Below are positions 9,965 through 19,416 of a stretch of DNA of 34,905 nucleotides, one piece after another (positions within the stretch are counted from its first letter, which is position 1; each line of letters opens with the position of its first letter). Under the pieces are notes generated by a model. The model worked only from the letters and a program-made list of their open reading frames with translations, did not search any database and had not been told where the DNA came from. Both the position numbers and the translations under genes were made by a program. The DNA comes from Stentor coeruleus (Eukaryota; Ciliophora; Heterotrichea; Heterotrichida; Stentoridae). The stretch is taken from assembly GCA_001970955.1 (NCBI GenBank), contig MPUH01000788.1, forward strand, positions 1 to 34,905. The letters run 5' to 3'.

Positions 9965-12900
9965 ATGTCTGTTATTCCTGATAAGAATTTCGAAAAGATT
10001 GGCACTTTGCTTGATGATACAATTGCAATCGGATACAACAAAGTTGATTCCCAAAGGCATGAAAATCTTGACATTGTCTCAAGTATGAAAAACTTAATCA
10101 CAAATTTCCAAACCGAAGCTACAATTAAAATATCAAGCCCATTTCAAGGAACCTGCTTACAAATAAGTAAAGACGAAAAAAGAGCTTATTTTGGAAGCAG
10201 AAAAGAGCAAAATCATCAAGCTCGTATTGGAGTAGCCGATTTAGCCAGCTGTGAAATCGTATTAGATGAAGGGGTAAGTGAAAGTTCAGTATGGGCAATC
10301 GCTTTATCAAAAGATGAAAACTATATTTACGCATCAGGACAAAACCCTAAAATCATAAAATATCAAATTTCTGACCTTGTAGAAGTCGATACATTCAATG
10401 GGCATGTTGATGAAGTAAACAAAGTTATAGTCACAGAAGATGATAAATGGATATTTTCTGCAAGTGATGATGGGACAGTAAGAATGTGGTCAATAGCCGA
10501 AACTAACCCTCGTGATGCTATTCTTTTAACTTCAGGTGGGAAATTATTTTCTCTTGATCTCAGTAAAGATCAGAATTACCTTTGTTGTGGAGGTGATAAT
10601 GGTACTGTGACTATCTTTCAAAATTCATACTCCCTAGAATCTCCAGGGTCAGTTTTAATGACAATAAACATAAGGATGCAGATTTGGGCGCTTAAAATTT
10701 CTCCAAATATGAATTTTATAGCTGTAGGAGACCATGCCGGCGATCTTCGACTATACAAATTCCACACCTGGGAAAATATTGTTATTTTTTCTCATGGTAG
10801 CCGAATAAGAGACATTGATATATCTTTATCTGAAAATATTGTAATATCTGCAAGTGATAATTCTGGTATAAAAATATGGGATGTACATCAAAAATGTAAA
10901 GAAATAAGTTTTACTAAACATACTGATTGGGTTAAATCTTCAGTAATAATGAATGATCAAAAACATGTTATTAGCTATGGAGATGATAAGGTTATTATGA
11001 TATGGAAATTACCTAAATTTGATGATAAAAAGAATATGGATACTAAAGATATGAAAGTTTTACATTTATGGTTTAGTGAATATAGAAAAAGATTAGAAGG
11101 TATATGTCTTATTGGTGATGATAAATTTATTATTAGTTGGGAAAGTTCGGGGATATCGATTTCGATTATGAAAATTGATATTGATGATGCTGAGTTTTGT
11201 ATGAATATTGAAGGAAGTGATGAAGTGTTTATTGCTGGAGTTGCTAAAGATTCTACAGTTGAAGGTGCTGGGGGAGATGTTGGGGAAAGTTATACTATGG
11301 TATGCATTTATAATGTTATGTTACAGAAAGTTGCTAGAAGTTATGTGATTAAAGCTGAAATGCATTCTTTTTATATGTCTGGGGATTATTTGATTATTGG
11401 GGAGAGTTTTAAATTTACTTTTTGGAAGTTTAGTAGCTTTATAAATCTGAAAACTGCATTCGCTCATCATGGAGAAATCAGAGCAATAATTACTGCCTTT
11501 AACAACACGATTTTGTTTTCTTTTGGTACGGATTACGTTTTAAAAAAATACTCTCTTGATTACAACAGCGAGGATTTTTACTCAGAAAAAGATTTCAGAG
11601 ACAGTTTCACCCAAGATTTAAGTGGCATAAATTATTATGAAAGAATGGATTATATAAACAATAAAAATTTTATCCTTGAGCTTTCAGATGACTCTCAATA
11701 TCTTTTTGCTGCAGCTAATAATAAATTCGAAATTATCTACACAAAAAATTTCAGTCTTGTTTTTTCAAATAATATCAATTATGCAGGGATATTTAAAAAC
11801 CTTAATAACACTTTATGCCTTGTTCGTCAAGAAGGTATGGATATTTATTCTAGTAAAAGTTTTCAAATACTATCAAAGCAAACATATGATTTTACATTCA
11901 AAAAAATAATCATAGGTGCTGATAATCGTTTTTTATATTTTCTTTCAGAGGATAATAGTATAACAAGAATGCAAAATCCAATGAAATGCAAAGATATAAC
12001 ACTAGTAGGAGATTATAAGGAACAGAATAAATTCCAAGAACATATTGAAAGTGTTATAAATGGGAAATGCTTAAAACCTTTTTTGGATTCACAATGGCTT
12101 ATAGAACCTTTACATGTTAATTTGTTGCATATATATGCATATTTTAACCTTTATGATATATTAGATGATGCAATAATAGGAGAAGTAGATGATAATAGGA
12201 TTGCATTTGTTAATTCAAAAGAAGGATTTTCACCTCTTTCAGTCTCACTTAAAATGGGATTTGATGAAAGCACAGAAGCAATTGTAGGAAGTTTAAGAAA
12301 ACTTGCTAAGACAGACAGCACAAAAACTTCATTAAAAAAACTGGTTTTCCAAGTTTTTGAAGAAAGTCTTGTTGAGCTTAATATTGCTGGGTATAGTAGA
12401 TTAGAAAAACTATATACAGAAATTTTAATTAGAGAAGACTTATCTAGTTTGCCTAATTTTTGCCCTCCAGAAATCACGTTGCCTGTTTTAGTTAAATCTG
12501 ATTTATTTTACCCTTTTCATGAAGATTTTAATCTAAGTGATGAAATTCCTGAAATAGGAGTTGCGATTTTATTTAGTAAAACACTTATGCGATTTTATTT
12601 ATCATTAGGAAGTTCAAAAAGCATTGAGTTTATGAAAAGTATCAAAAACTGTCCTGTTACTAATATTTATTATACAAAACTTATACAACTTATATTGAAA
12701 GAAAAATGGAAAGGTGTTAGATGGTATATGTGGATACAAGCTTTTGTATATTTGTGTTATGTAATATTCTTGAGTTTATATACAAGTTATGAGTCTTGTA
12801 GAAGTTATTGGTTTTTAGCATTACCTTTTATAGCTAATGCTTTATTGTATTGTTATGAAATTGTATTTGTAATTATTGGGCCATTAGAATATTTTTCAGA

Positions 12901-13675
12901 TTTTTGGAATTGTGTTGATACGGTGAGGTCTTGGGTTATGATAATCTATTCTCTAATTGTCTGGGGAGGGTTATTTAATATATCGCAAACAAAAAGTTCT
13001 AATGAAAGGTATATGTTAGCTATTCTACTTTTTATCAGTTGGGTACGTGGTATTACGTACTTTAGAATAAACTCAAGTACACGTTATCTTATAAATTTAC
13101 TATTTCAAGTTATCACAGACATATTCCCTTTCCTTATAATCCTTTTTTACTCTGTCGTTGCTTTTGCCCTTATGTTTCGATCATTTGACATGGATTTCAA
13201 AACTGATTTCTTCCCTTCACTTACAGATTCTTATATGATTCTTATTGGTAACTGGGATAATCCTACAAATACTGATTTTTTTTCTTTAATCCTCTTTTTT
13301 GCCACATTACTTAACCCAATTATCAGTTTGAATTTACTTATTGCGATTTTATCTGATACATTTGAAAGAGTATCAGAAGATGAAGCTATAGCTGATGGAC
13401 AAGAATTAGCTGAGATGATAATAGAAATTGAAACACTGATGTTTTGGGCAAGGAATAATAATAGTAAGAAATTTTTGCATATAATGGAGCAAGATAGTAT
13501 TGATGATGATTCAACTAAAAATATAAACAAAATTATAAACAATATCAATACAAAGATTTTCTATATTAAAGACAGCCTTTATATTCATAGTGATACAAGA
13601 GATAAATTAAAAGAAATGATTAGTAAAAAGGGACAAGATTTATCGGAAAAACTAAAAGAATTGCTCTATAAGTAG
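9965..13675 (+). CDS. WD40-repeat / TRP-like ion channel fusion protein (paralog 3)
   Basis: A 1,236-aa protein and close paralog of the gene at 5105. WD40 blades span about residues 59-352 (for example the blade ending SASDDGTVRMWS), and additional propeller-like strands run to about 700. The ankyrin-like LLHIYAYFNLYDILDDAI precedes the membrane part. About six hydrophobic helices begin at about residue 914 (WKGVRWYMWIQAF). The pore-like motif is LIGNWD (about 1094-1098) and the final helix LNLLIAILSDTFE (about 1121-1133). The cytosolic tail ends in KGQDLSEKLKELLYK, similar to paralog 2. Tandem orientation and relatedness indicate local duplication. The start shares the AATAAATGTCT context with paralog 2; the stop is TAG. 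The propeller probably binds a protein or lipid partner that gates the pore, but nothing in the sequence names the ligand. Confidence 0.85.
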   Translation: MSVIPDKNFEKIGTLLDDTIAIGYNKVDSQRHENLDIVSSMKNLITNFQTEATIKISSPFQGTCLQISKDEKRAYFGSRKEQNHQARIGVADLASCEIVLDEGVSESSVWAIALSKDENYIYASGQNPKIIKYQISDLVEVDTFNGHVDEVNKVIVTEDDKWIFSASDDGTVRMWSIAETNPRDAILLTSGGKLFSLDLSKDQNYLCCGGDNGTVTIFQNSYSLESPGSVLMTINIRMQIWALKISPNMNFIAVGDHAGDLRLYKFHTWENIVIFSHGSRIRDIDISLSENIVISASDNSGIKIWDVHQKCKEISFTKHTDWVKSSVIMNDQKHVISYGDDKVIMIWKLPKFDDKKNMDTKDMKVLHLWFSEYRKRLEGICLIGDDKFIISWESSGISISIMKIDIDDAEFCMNIEGSDEVFIAGVAKDSTVEGAGGDVGESYTMVCIYNVMLQKVARSYVIKAEMHSFYMSGDYLIIGESFKFTFWKFSSFINLKTAFAHHGEIRAIITAFNNTILFSFGTDYVLKKYSLDYNSEDFYSEKDFRDSFTQDLSGINYYERMDYINNKNFILELSDDSQYLFAAANNKFEIIYTKNFSLVFSNNINYAGIFKNLNNTLCLVRQEGMDIYSSKSFQILSKQTYDFTFKKIIIGADNRFLYFLSEDNSITRMQNPMKCKDITLVGDYKEQNKFQEHIESVINGKCLKPFLDSQWLIEPLHVNLLHIYAYFNLYDILDDAIIGEVDDNRIAFVNSKEGFSPLSVSLKMGFDESTEAIVGSLRKLAKTDSTKTSLKKLVFQVFEESLVELNIAGYSRLEKLYTEILIREDLSSLPNFCPPEITLPVLVKSDLFYPFHEDFNLSDEIPEIGVAILFSKTLMRFYLSLGSSKSIEFMKSIKNCPVTNIYYTKLIQLILKEKWKGVRWYMWIQAFVYLCYVIFLSLYTSYESCRSYWFLALPFIANALLYCYEIVFVIIGPLEYFSDFWNCVDTVRSWVMIIYSLIVWGGLFNISQTKSSNERYMLAILLFISWVRGITYFRINSSTRYLINLLFQVITDIFPFLIILFYSVVAFALMFRSFDMDFKTDFFPSLTDSYMILIGNWDNPTNTDFFSLILFFATLLNPIISLNLLIAILSDTFERVSEDEAIADGQELAEMIIEIETLMFWARNNNSKKFLHIMEQDSIDDDSTKNINKIINNINTKIFYIKDSLYIHSDTRDKLKEMISKKGQDLSEKLKELLYK

Positions 13676-14035
13676 TTTAAAAGTATTAGGATGATTATGA
13701 TAATAGGAATAATCAATGGTTTAAAAAATAATTAGACTTGCTTTTAATCTATTCCCATTATAAGACTTTTAATTGTGTTGTCAATTTTCGATGATTTGAG
13801 TTTTGCAACTTGGTTAAATTATATGAGGATGGCTTAAAAGAGTAGATATGCGAGTTAGGGAGTTTATAATGTAGTAGTATCTTGTTGGATGAGGTAGGGT
13901 AACATTGAAAATACAGTAAAATATTTTATTTATCATATATGCTAAATACAAAATCTATAAGTTAAACATAATTTTCTTATAGAATTAAATGTTTAGTCGG
14001 TTTATATTACAATATAGCTTGTTAATTAAGCTAGT
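13676..14035. other. Intergenic region between convergent genes
   Basis: 360 bp between the stop of channel paralog 3 and the stop of the small minus-strand gene. I see no reading frame, RNA gene or repeat in it. It should contain the two 3' ends. Confidence 0.6.
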
Positions 14036-14251
14036 TTATCTGAGAGTAAAATAAGGGGATTCCATATCTGAAAGCGGCGATTCATACGTAGAAGGAGTGT
14101 TGTCAAACCGATTTTCTTTTTCAAAGTCCACAGGTTTAGGCTTGAGATAAGGTGAGCATTCTGGAGTAAAAGGGGAGAGTGGGACTCTGTTTTTTCTGTA
14201 GCTGTGAGGAGTACACGTATTCGGTGTATTCATCTTTAAATATACCGCCAT
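14036..14251 (-). CDS. Small Ser/Thr-Pro-rich protein with KEN box
   Basis: A 71-aa frame starting at ATG 14251 (a second ATG is codon 7) and ending in TAA. It has eight Ser/Thr-Pro sites (T9, T14, S26, T29, S33, T52, S58, S65), a KEN box at residues 45-47 and a minimal RxxL at 22-25. It is otherwise predicted disordered, with no hydrophobic segment. KEN and RxxL motifs are degradation signals for the anaphase-promoting complex, and clustered S/T-P sites are typical CDK substrates, so a cell-cycle regulator is possible but is inference from short motifs. The coding-like, Pro-rich composition is very unlike the surrounding A+T-rich noncoding DNA, which supports a real gene. A flanking coding exon joined by a mini-intron cannot be excluded. 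Confidence 0.6.
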   Translation of the reverse strand: MAVYLKMNTPNTCTPHSYRKNRVPLSPFTPECSPYLKPKPVDFEKENRFDNTPSTYESPLSDMESPYFTLR

Positions 14252-14502
14252 TGTTTTCTTAGAAAATTATTTAAGATATTTTATATGCTTAATAATGTAT
14301 AAAAGGAGTAATTATATGAAGTTTTCAGACTAGAAATACTTAAACCGCATATCCCAATCCATCATATAAACTAAATATTTCTCCATAATCACATCTCATC
14401 TACCCAACAAAAAAGCCTATATTTCCAAAACCTCATTCAAAATAGCCAAACATAAAAATCACCCAATCCTTAAAAAACCCGAACCTTAAGCTTTTATTCT
14501 AA

Positions 14503-15855
14503 CTACATTAAGTGTTTCCTAATATCCGCAACCTTAATCAAATCCTTAGTCTTTGAATTCACATACTCAGCATTAATCTCAATATTTTTCTCCACTTCCG
14601 GAGCATTAAAAGAAATTTCCTCCAAAACTTTTTCCACTACAGTAATCAATCTTCGTGCCCCAGTATTCTCAACTGTCTTATTAACTTCATCAGCAATTTC
14701 AGCAATTCTATCAATAGCATCATCAGTAAACATAATGCTAATCCCTTCAGTTTTCAAAAGAGCGATATTCTGTTTAATAAGACTATTTTCTGTATCTTTT
14801 AATATGTGTTTAAAATCTTCTTTTGTAAGTGAATTTAAAGTAACACGTATTGGTAATCGTCCTTGAAGTTCAGCTAAAAGATCAGAAGGTTTTGTATCAC
14901 TAAAAGCTCCAGAAGCAATAAATAATATATGATCAGTTTGCACATCTCCATGTTTTGTAGTTATCATAGTGCCTTCAATTAAAGGTAAAAGATCTCTTTG
15001 TACACCTTCAGCACTAGGATTTGTCCCAGTTCGTATAGCATCAGCAGGTGAAGCAATTTTATCAATTTCATCAATAAACACAATTCCACTTTCCTGAACC
15101 GAGTCCAACGCATCTTTAACAATATTCTGATCTCTAGTATACGAATCAACAATCAAAGTTACTCCAGCTTTCCTAGCTTCCCCTATAGTCACTCTTTCTC
15201 TAAAAGCATTTAAACTTCTTCCAGGTACAAAACTTTTCAAAGCTTCCAAATACTCTTCAACAGACAAAGCTTCATTACCAAGTTTAGATACTATTTTTTC
15301 TATATCAGGTTGTTCTAAGCTTATAATCCTCATATCCATTTTCCCTGATCTTAATAATTCAAGTTTTTTTGCTTTACGTTCATTATCAGGAAAATCAGGA
15401 CCTAATATATGATGAAGTATATAATTATCAACCATAGCTGATATTTGTGGTGTAAAAGCTTTCATTTTTTGTTTTATGTTTTCACGTGCTTGATGAATCC
15501 CTGCTGTTACTAAATCTTTTATTATCTGATCAACATCACGACCATGATAACCTACTTCTGTGAATTTCGTAGCTTCAACTTTTATAAATGGTGCTCCACA
15601 AAGTTTAGCTAGTCTTCGAGCAATTTCGGTCTTTCCACAACCTGTTGGACCAATCATGAGAATGTTTTTTGGGGTTACTTCAGATCTGATTTCTTCAGGC
15701 AAATGCTTCCTTCTCCATCTGGATCTTAGAGCTATGGCAACAGCTTTTTTAGCATCAGGTTGGCCGATGATGAATTTGTCAAGCTCGTTGCATAGCTGCT
15801 TTGGAAGCAATTGAAAATACTCGTTTGTGAAAGACCTTCTAAGGAAAGATAACAT
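14503..15855 (-). CDS. hslU: ATP-dependent protease ATPase subunit HslU (ClpY), mitochondrial
   Basis: This 450-aa AAA+ unfoldase should feed substrates to the HslV peptidase, as in bacteria and some protist mitochondria. Walker A GPTGCGKT is at residues 69-76. The pore-loop segment GYHGRDV is at 102-108, followed by a helical I-domain (about 110-245). Walker B VFIDEID is at about 259-265. ELQGRLPIRV (329-338) carries the Arg-finger-type arginine, GARRL gives sensor 2, and the end DIRKHLM resembles the HslV-docking tail of bacterial HslU. The length matches the bacterial protein (about 443 aa). The frame is open upstream to 15969 but without an ATG; I chose ATG 15855, which gives MLSFLRRSF, a basic start suited to mitochondrial import, just before the conserved N-terminus. 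Stop is TAG. The usual pore loop GYVG reads GYHG here. No HslV gene is in this window. Confidence 0.95.
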   Translation of the reverse strand: MLSFLRRSFTNEYFQLLPKQLCNELDKFIIGQPDAKKAVAIALRSRWRRKHLPEEIRSEVTPKNILMIGPTGCGKTEIARRLAKLCGAPFIKVEATKFTEVGYHGRDVDQIIKDLVTAGIHQARENIKQKMKAFTPQISAMVDNYILHHILGPDFPDNERKAKKLELLRSGKMDMRIISLEQPDIEKIVSKLGNEALSVEEYLEALKSFVPGRSLNAFRERVTIGEARKAGVTLIVDSYTRDQNIVKDALDSVQESGIVFIDEIDKIASPADAIRTGTNPSAEGVQRDLLPLIEGTMITTKHGDVQTDHILFIASGAFSDTKPSDLLAELQGRLPIRVTLNSLTKEDFKHILKDTENSLIKQNIALLKTEGISIMFTDDAIDRIAEIADEVNKTVENTGARRLITVVEKVLEEISFNAPEVEKNIEINAEYVNSKTKDLIKVADIRKHLM

Positions 15856-16217
15856 TTTTACTGTAAGTTGGATATGGATGTGATAAGATAATGATTGCGA
15901 ATTTTTTTGTATGTATATAAAAGTGTATTGGAAGGATTTTATGAGCTGTTTTGATGAGGAGATATGCAATGTTTATATTGAAAATAAAAATTATTTGGGT
16001 TTTTGTTTTGGTTATCAAATAGAGTTTGCTATTGGCTTTTAAAGAGATGCTTTTTGAAGAAAAAATATGTGTTTTATTGAATAAATAAAAAAATAGCTAT
16101 AAGATCCTGTAATAATTTCTATCATTTTATTACATTTATTATGTTTTAGTTTAAATATTATTTCTATAACTTACAAATAATTTACTAAAACAAACACTTA
16201 TTAAATCTAAAGGAATT
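15856..16217. other. Intergenic region between HslU and the S9 peptidase-like gene
   Basis: 362 bp holding the promoter side of hslU and the 3' end of the next minus-strand gene. On the plus strand the hslU-proximal half is G-rich and the rest is C-leaning. Nothing else is recognisable. Confidence 0.6.
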
Positions 16218-18661
16218 TTATTTACGCTTGATCTTAGTATGATTAATCAGAAAAGCGAACTCTTCAGACTTTTTGACAATATCTGTAGTCCAAGTTGGAT
16301 ATTCCCTATAAATAACCGAGGCACATTTTTTCTGCTCACGTGATTTTGCCAGGAACTTCATAGCTTGAAATGCAAGTTCATGGTCATAATCAGCAGTAAT
16401 CATTGTAGGTCCAAACTCTTTAGGAAACCTTTGCTGATAAGGTGTATATGTCCTAACAGTTTCATAAATATTCACATCAAGCAAACTGCCGAATTCTGTA
16501 GCAGTTCTCTTATTTTCCAAATACTCAAAAACATCTAACAAAGGATTCTAAATATTTCTTACTCTCATAACAACAGCACTCAAAAGTTCAGGTTCTTTAA
16601 CAATCAAACTAGCTAATGATAATCCTCCACTAGGGTTAACTGAATACCCACCAACTGAATTAACAATTTTTTCACTAGCCAAACTAACTATCACATCAAG
16701 TAAATCCTGAAAATGCCTGATTTTATTAACCCCAGCTCCTCTTTCATACCATATTCTCGACAAATCATGACTTCCTCTAACATGTGGAACAATCAATAAA
16801 AAACCTCTATCAAGTAAACTAAGCCAATTATAATCCATTTGAAAATTATGACAATCTTCTAATGCTCCTCCATATACATAAACTATCCCACAAGCCTCAG
16901 TTCCCGATTTAACATTGCGTTTATTGTAAACTAAAGTTAAAGGTATCATAACCCCATCATTAGCTGGAAGGACTATTCTCTCTGATATATAATCTTCAAC
17001 CCTTACACCTGGTATTGTATATTTAAAATCGACAACTTTATTCATCCTTGTTTCTAAATTATAAGCAATAAACTGTTCAGGAGAATGTAAAGTTGAAAGA
17101 GCATATCTAAATTCTTTATTATCATAATCTTGTGATGCTCCATCTAATTCAATTCTATAACTTTTGTTATTAGCAACTTTTAATTGTCCTTCATATTTAT
17201 CATATGCTACAATATCAGTAGTCCCTGTAGTAAAATTATCGACTTGAATATGTTGTAAAGATGTTTCTGAGTCTATGAGTATAGATACAAGATGATTTCT
17301 AAAAGCTTCTACATGTTCAATATATACATGAGGATTATGGGGTAAATGAACTTTAGCTCCTAAAAATTGATGTTGAAGTTCTTGGGTTTCTGGGATTTCA
17401 GGAGATTGACTTGGTGGGTTGTATGAAGAATATGGGGGAATATCAAGCTTGAGTATTTGACCATTGAATAGTTCTGGACTACTGACAAGAAGAAAGAAAT
17501 TGTCTTTTTGATGTTTGACGTCATAGTTAAGACCTTCTTTTCGTTCTTGGATTATTAAGAAATCGCCTTGAGATCTATTACTAGCTCGGAAACGGAATTC
17601 TGTAGATACTCTATTTGCATCATAAGATAAATTATCTGATTTGATAAGAATATATTCACCGCTTAATGTTGAGCTGACTTCTAAAGAAAAAGTTCGGTCA
17701 GGCTCTTCAAAGATTTTCTCGCTGTTAACAACAGATAATTTTCCTATGTGAATTCTTGTTTCTTCTAATATTCTCTGGTCTTCATCTACAGGTTTATCTT
17801 GAAAAACTTTATTTCCTCCCTCTTGGATATCTTGTTTTGTAACACCTAAAAACTCTGCCCTGTATACAATCCTCCCTTTATTAGACTCTTTATCTTTGAC
17901 AACATAAAAAAGCCCTCCGAGTTGATCAAAAATGCAAAAGTCGTCAACATCTTCAACAAAAAACCCAGTCATACCTTTTTCCATATCTTTTACGATCAAC
18001 CCGTTAGAAATTTTTGTTTGAAAACACACAGAAACTAACCTATGGTCATTAGAAAACCCAATATTCTTAACTTGTAAACCTTGAGTTTTTATATATTCTA
18101 ACAAATCTTTATTGTATTGGAGAACTGGATGTGAAAGGATTTCTTCTCTGCTTATAACAAGCTCTGTTTTTTCTCCAGCAGTTCTAAGTATTTGGTCTTG
18201 CTCTTGATGATAAATAAAGCTATCTAAGGCTTACACCCTGCTTTTTCCAGAACCTGAGTTTTTGGTTCTGGGAGACGATCGTTTAGTTCTTTATGAAGTT
18301 CTTTGCTTAGACTCCATAATTTACCTAAAATTGCATCTGTGTATGTAAATTCTTCAGTCAAATATTCAGAAAGATGCTTGCAATTGACTTCATCAGACAT
18401 CCATTTGTAGTTATCGACGTATTTTTCATTGTGAAGGATGAATTCTGAGAACACTTGCTTAGGTATTGGGATAGTTGCATGGGTTACTAAGTCACTAAAA
18501 ATACTAGCAAAATTTCTGACTTTTGGGAGTGAAACTTTTATTTTGGATAGGGTACTATAGAAGTTCTTTTCAGCTTCTTGTTTTTCTTCTGGAGTGAGCT
18601 TTCTATAGTTCGACCCATGTCCTTGCATAAAAGCTGCTCTCGCTAATCTTTTGCTAAGCAT
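16218..18661 (-). CDS. Prolyl oligopeptidase family S9 protein, probably catalytically inactive
   Basis: An 803-aa protein from three exons (18661-18237, 18219-16563, 16547-16218) joined over two mini-introns. The start is ATG 18661 and the stop TAA. The middle is a beta-propeller-like region. The C-terminal alpha/beta-hydrolase part carries family S9A landmarks: an SERIVLPANDGVMIPLTLVY strand, LLDRGF, and RGSHDLSRIWYERG, which matches the RGGGELGxxWYExG block of oligopeptidase B and prolyl oligopeptidase. The nucleophile elbow, normally GGSAGG, reads VNPSGG (about 669-674), with Pro at the usual Ser position. The Asp is plausible at D749 in ADYDHE. The usual late His has no counterpart near EYPTWTTDIVKK (about 779-790). 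By-eye alignment therefore suggests a pseudo-peptidase. No signal peptide or transmembrane helix is seen, so it is likely cytosolic. Both splice sites are inferred from frame and conservation, without transcripts. Confidence 0.85.
16548..16562 (-). other. 15-nt spliceosomal mini-intron
   Basis: On the minus strand GTAAGAAATATTTAG separates ATGAGA from AATCCTTTG. Removing it restores AVVMR-NPLLDVF, which fits the conserved strand after the nucleophile helix in S9 peptidases. Left in, it puts a TAG in frame. Length and GT...AG ends match the 15-nt introns described for Stentor. Confidence 0.9.
18220..18236 (-). other. Apparent 17-nt mini-intron (or 15/16-nt intron with a sequence error)
   Basis: The minus-strand sequence GTGTAAGCCTTAGATAG must be removed for the frame to pass from ...VLEKAG to FIYHQEQDQILRTAG. 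Only an intron length of 14 or 17 preserves the frame, and 17 is the one with GT...AG ends. A nested 15-nt GTAAGCCTTAGATAG looks more canonical but leaves the downstream exon out of frame. Confidence 0.65.
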
Positions 18662-19416
18662 TTTTATTATACTTGTGCCAATGAATTAAGAGATTATTTT
18701 TAAGGGTTGATGTTGTGAAGATTGGGTTTTAGGTTTATGCTAGATGATTTAGGAAAGTGATTTTAGAGGATTTGGTTAAATTTTCGGGTTTAATAATTTG
18801 TAATGGTTTTATATGAACTTAGATTGGGTATGCGATATTTGATAAGAAATTTTTAAGGTTTGATGTTTAGTATTTTTTATGAGGGAAATATTTTTAGGGT
18901 ATGAAAATTTAATACTTTGATTGGTTTTGGATAGGATAGTGATTGGGTTTGCTATAGGGATTATGAAAAATATGTAAATGCATGCTTAAGGGAAATAGTT
19001 ATTGATATTATATTTCATGTATAGAATAACAACAATTGTATAAGGGATTAAATAATAGAGACTTTAAAAAAGACCAGAGTAGCATTTAAAGTTTTATATG
19101 TTAAAAATTAAATCAAACTTGGGGGTGTTGTGAATATTTTATAAGAAGTTCAGTTTACACAAATTATTAGCAAATAATAATATTTATATAATTTCACATA
19201 ACTTATAAATACTTTTATGACTTTTTATCGATATTTTGGTTGACTACATATGATTTTTTATGGTATTTTATATTTTCAAATAATTCAAATCATATTCTTT
19301 ACTTAAACTTAAACACTTTATTAAACTAAATCCAACTAATTTAAAGAGAAAGCCTAACAAAATATATAAATTAAATAAAACACATAAGATTATTATTGGA
19401 TATCATAAAAAATAAA
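18662..19416. other. Divergent intergenic region (two promoters expected)
   Basis: 755 bp between divergent start codons, so it should hold promoters for both genes. The half next to the S9 gene is strongly G-rich on the plus strand (17 G against 2 C in 18901-18960), and the half next to the 19417 gene is C-leaning. The switch falls near 19150. No conserved box or RNA gene was recognised. Confidence 0.6.

Noticed and set aside
15856..15969. N-terminal extension of HslU up to 15969
   Set aside because: It begins at TTG, not ATG, and the added residues do not resemble HslU. ATG 15855 gives a normal length and a plausible import signal.
18105..18219. Start of a separate S9 gene at the TTG at 18104
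   Set aside because: The frame is open upstream to the 17-nt intron and continues the N-terminal exon, so it is one gene.
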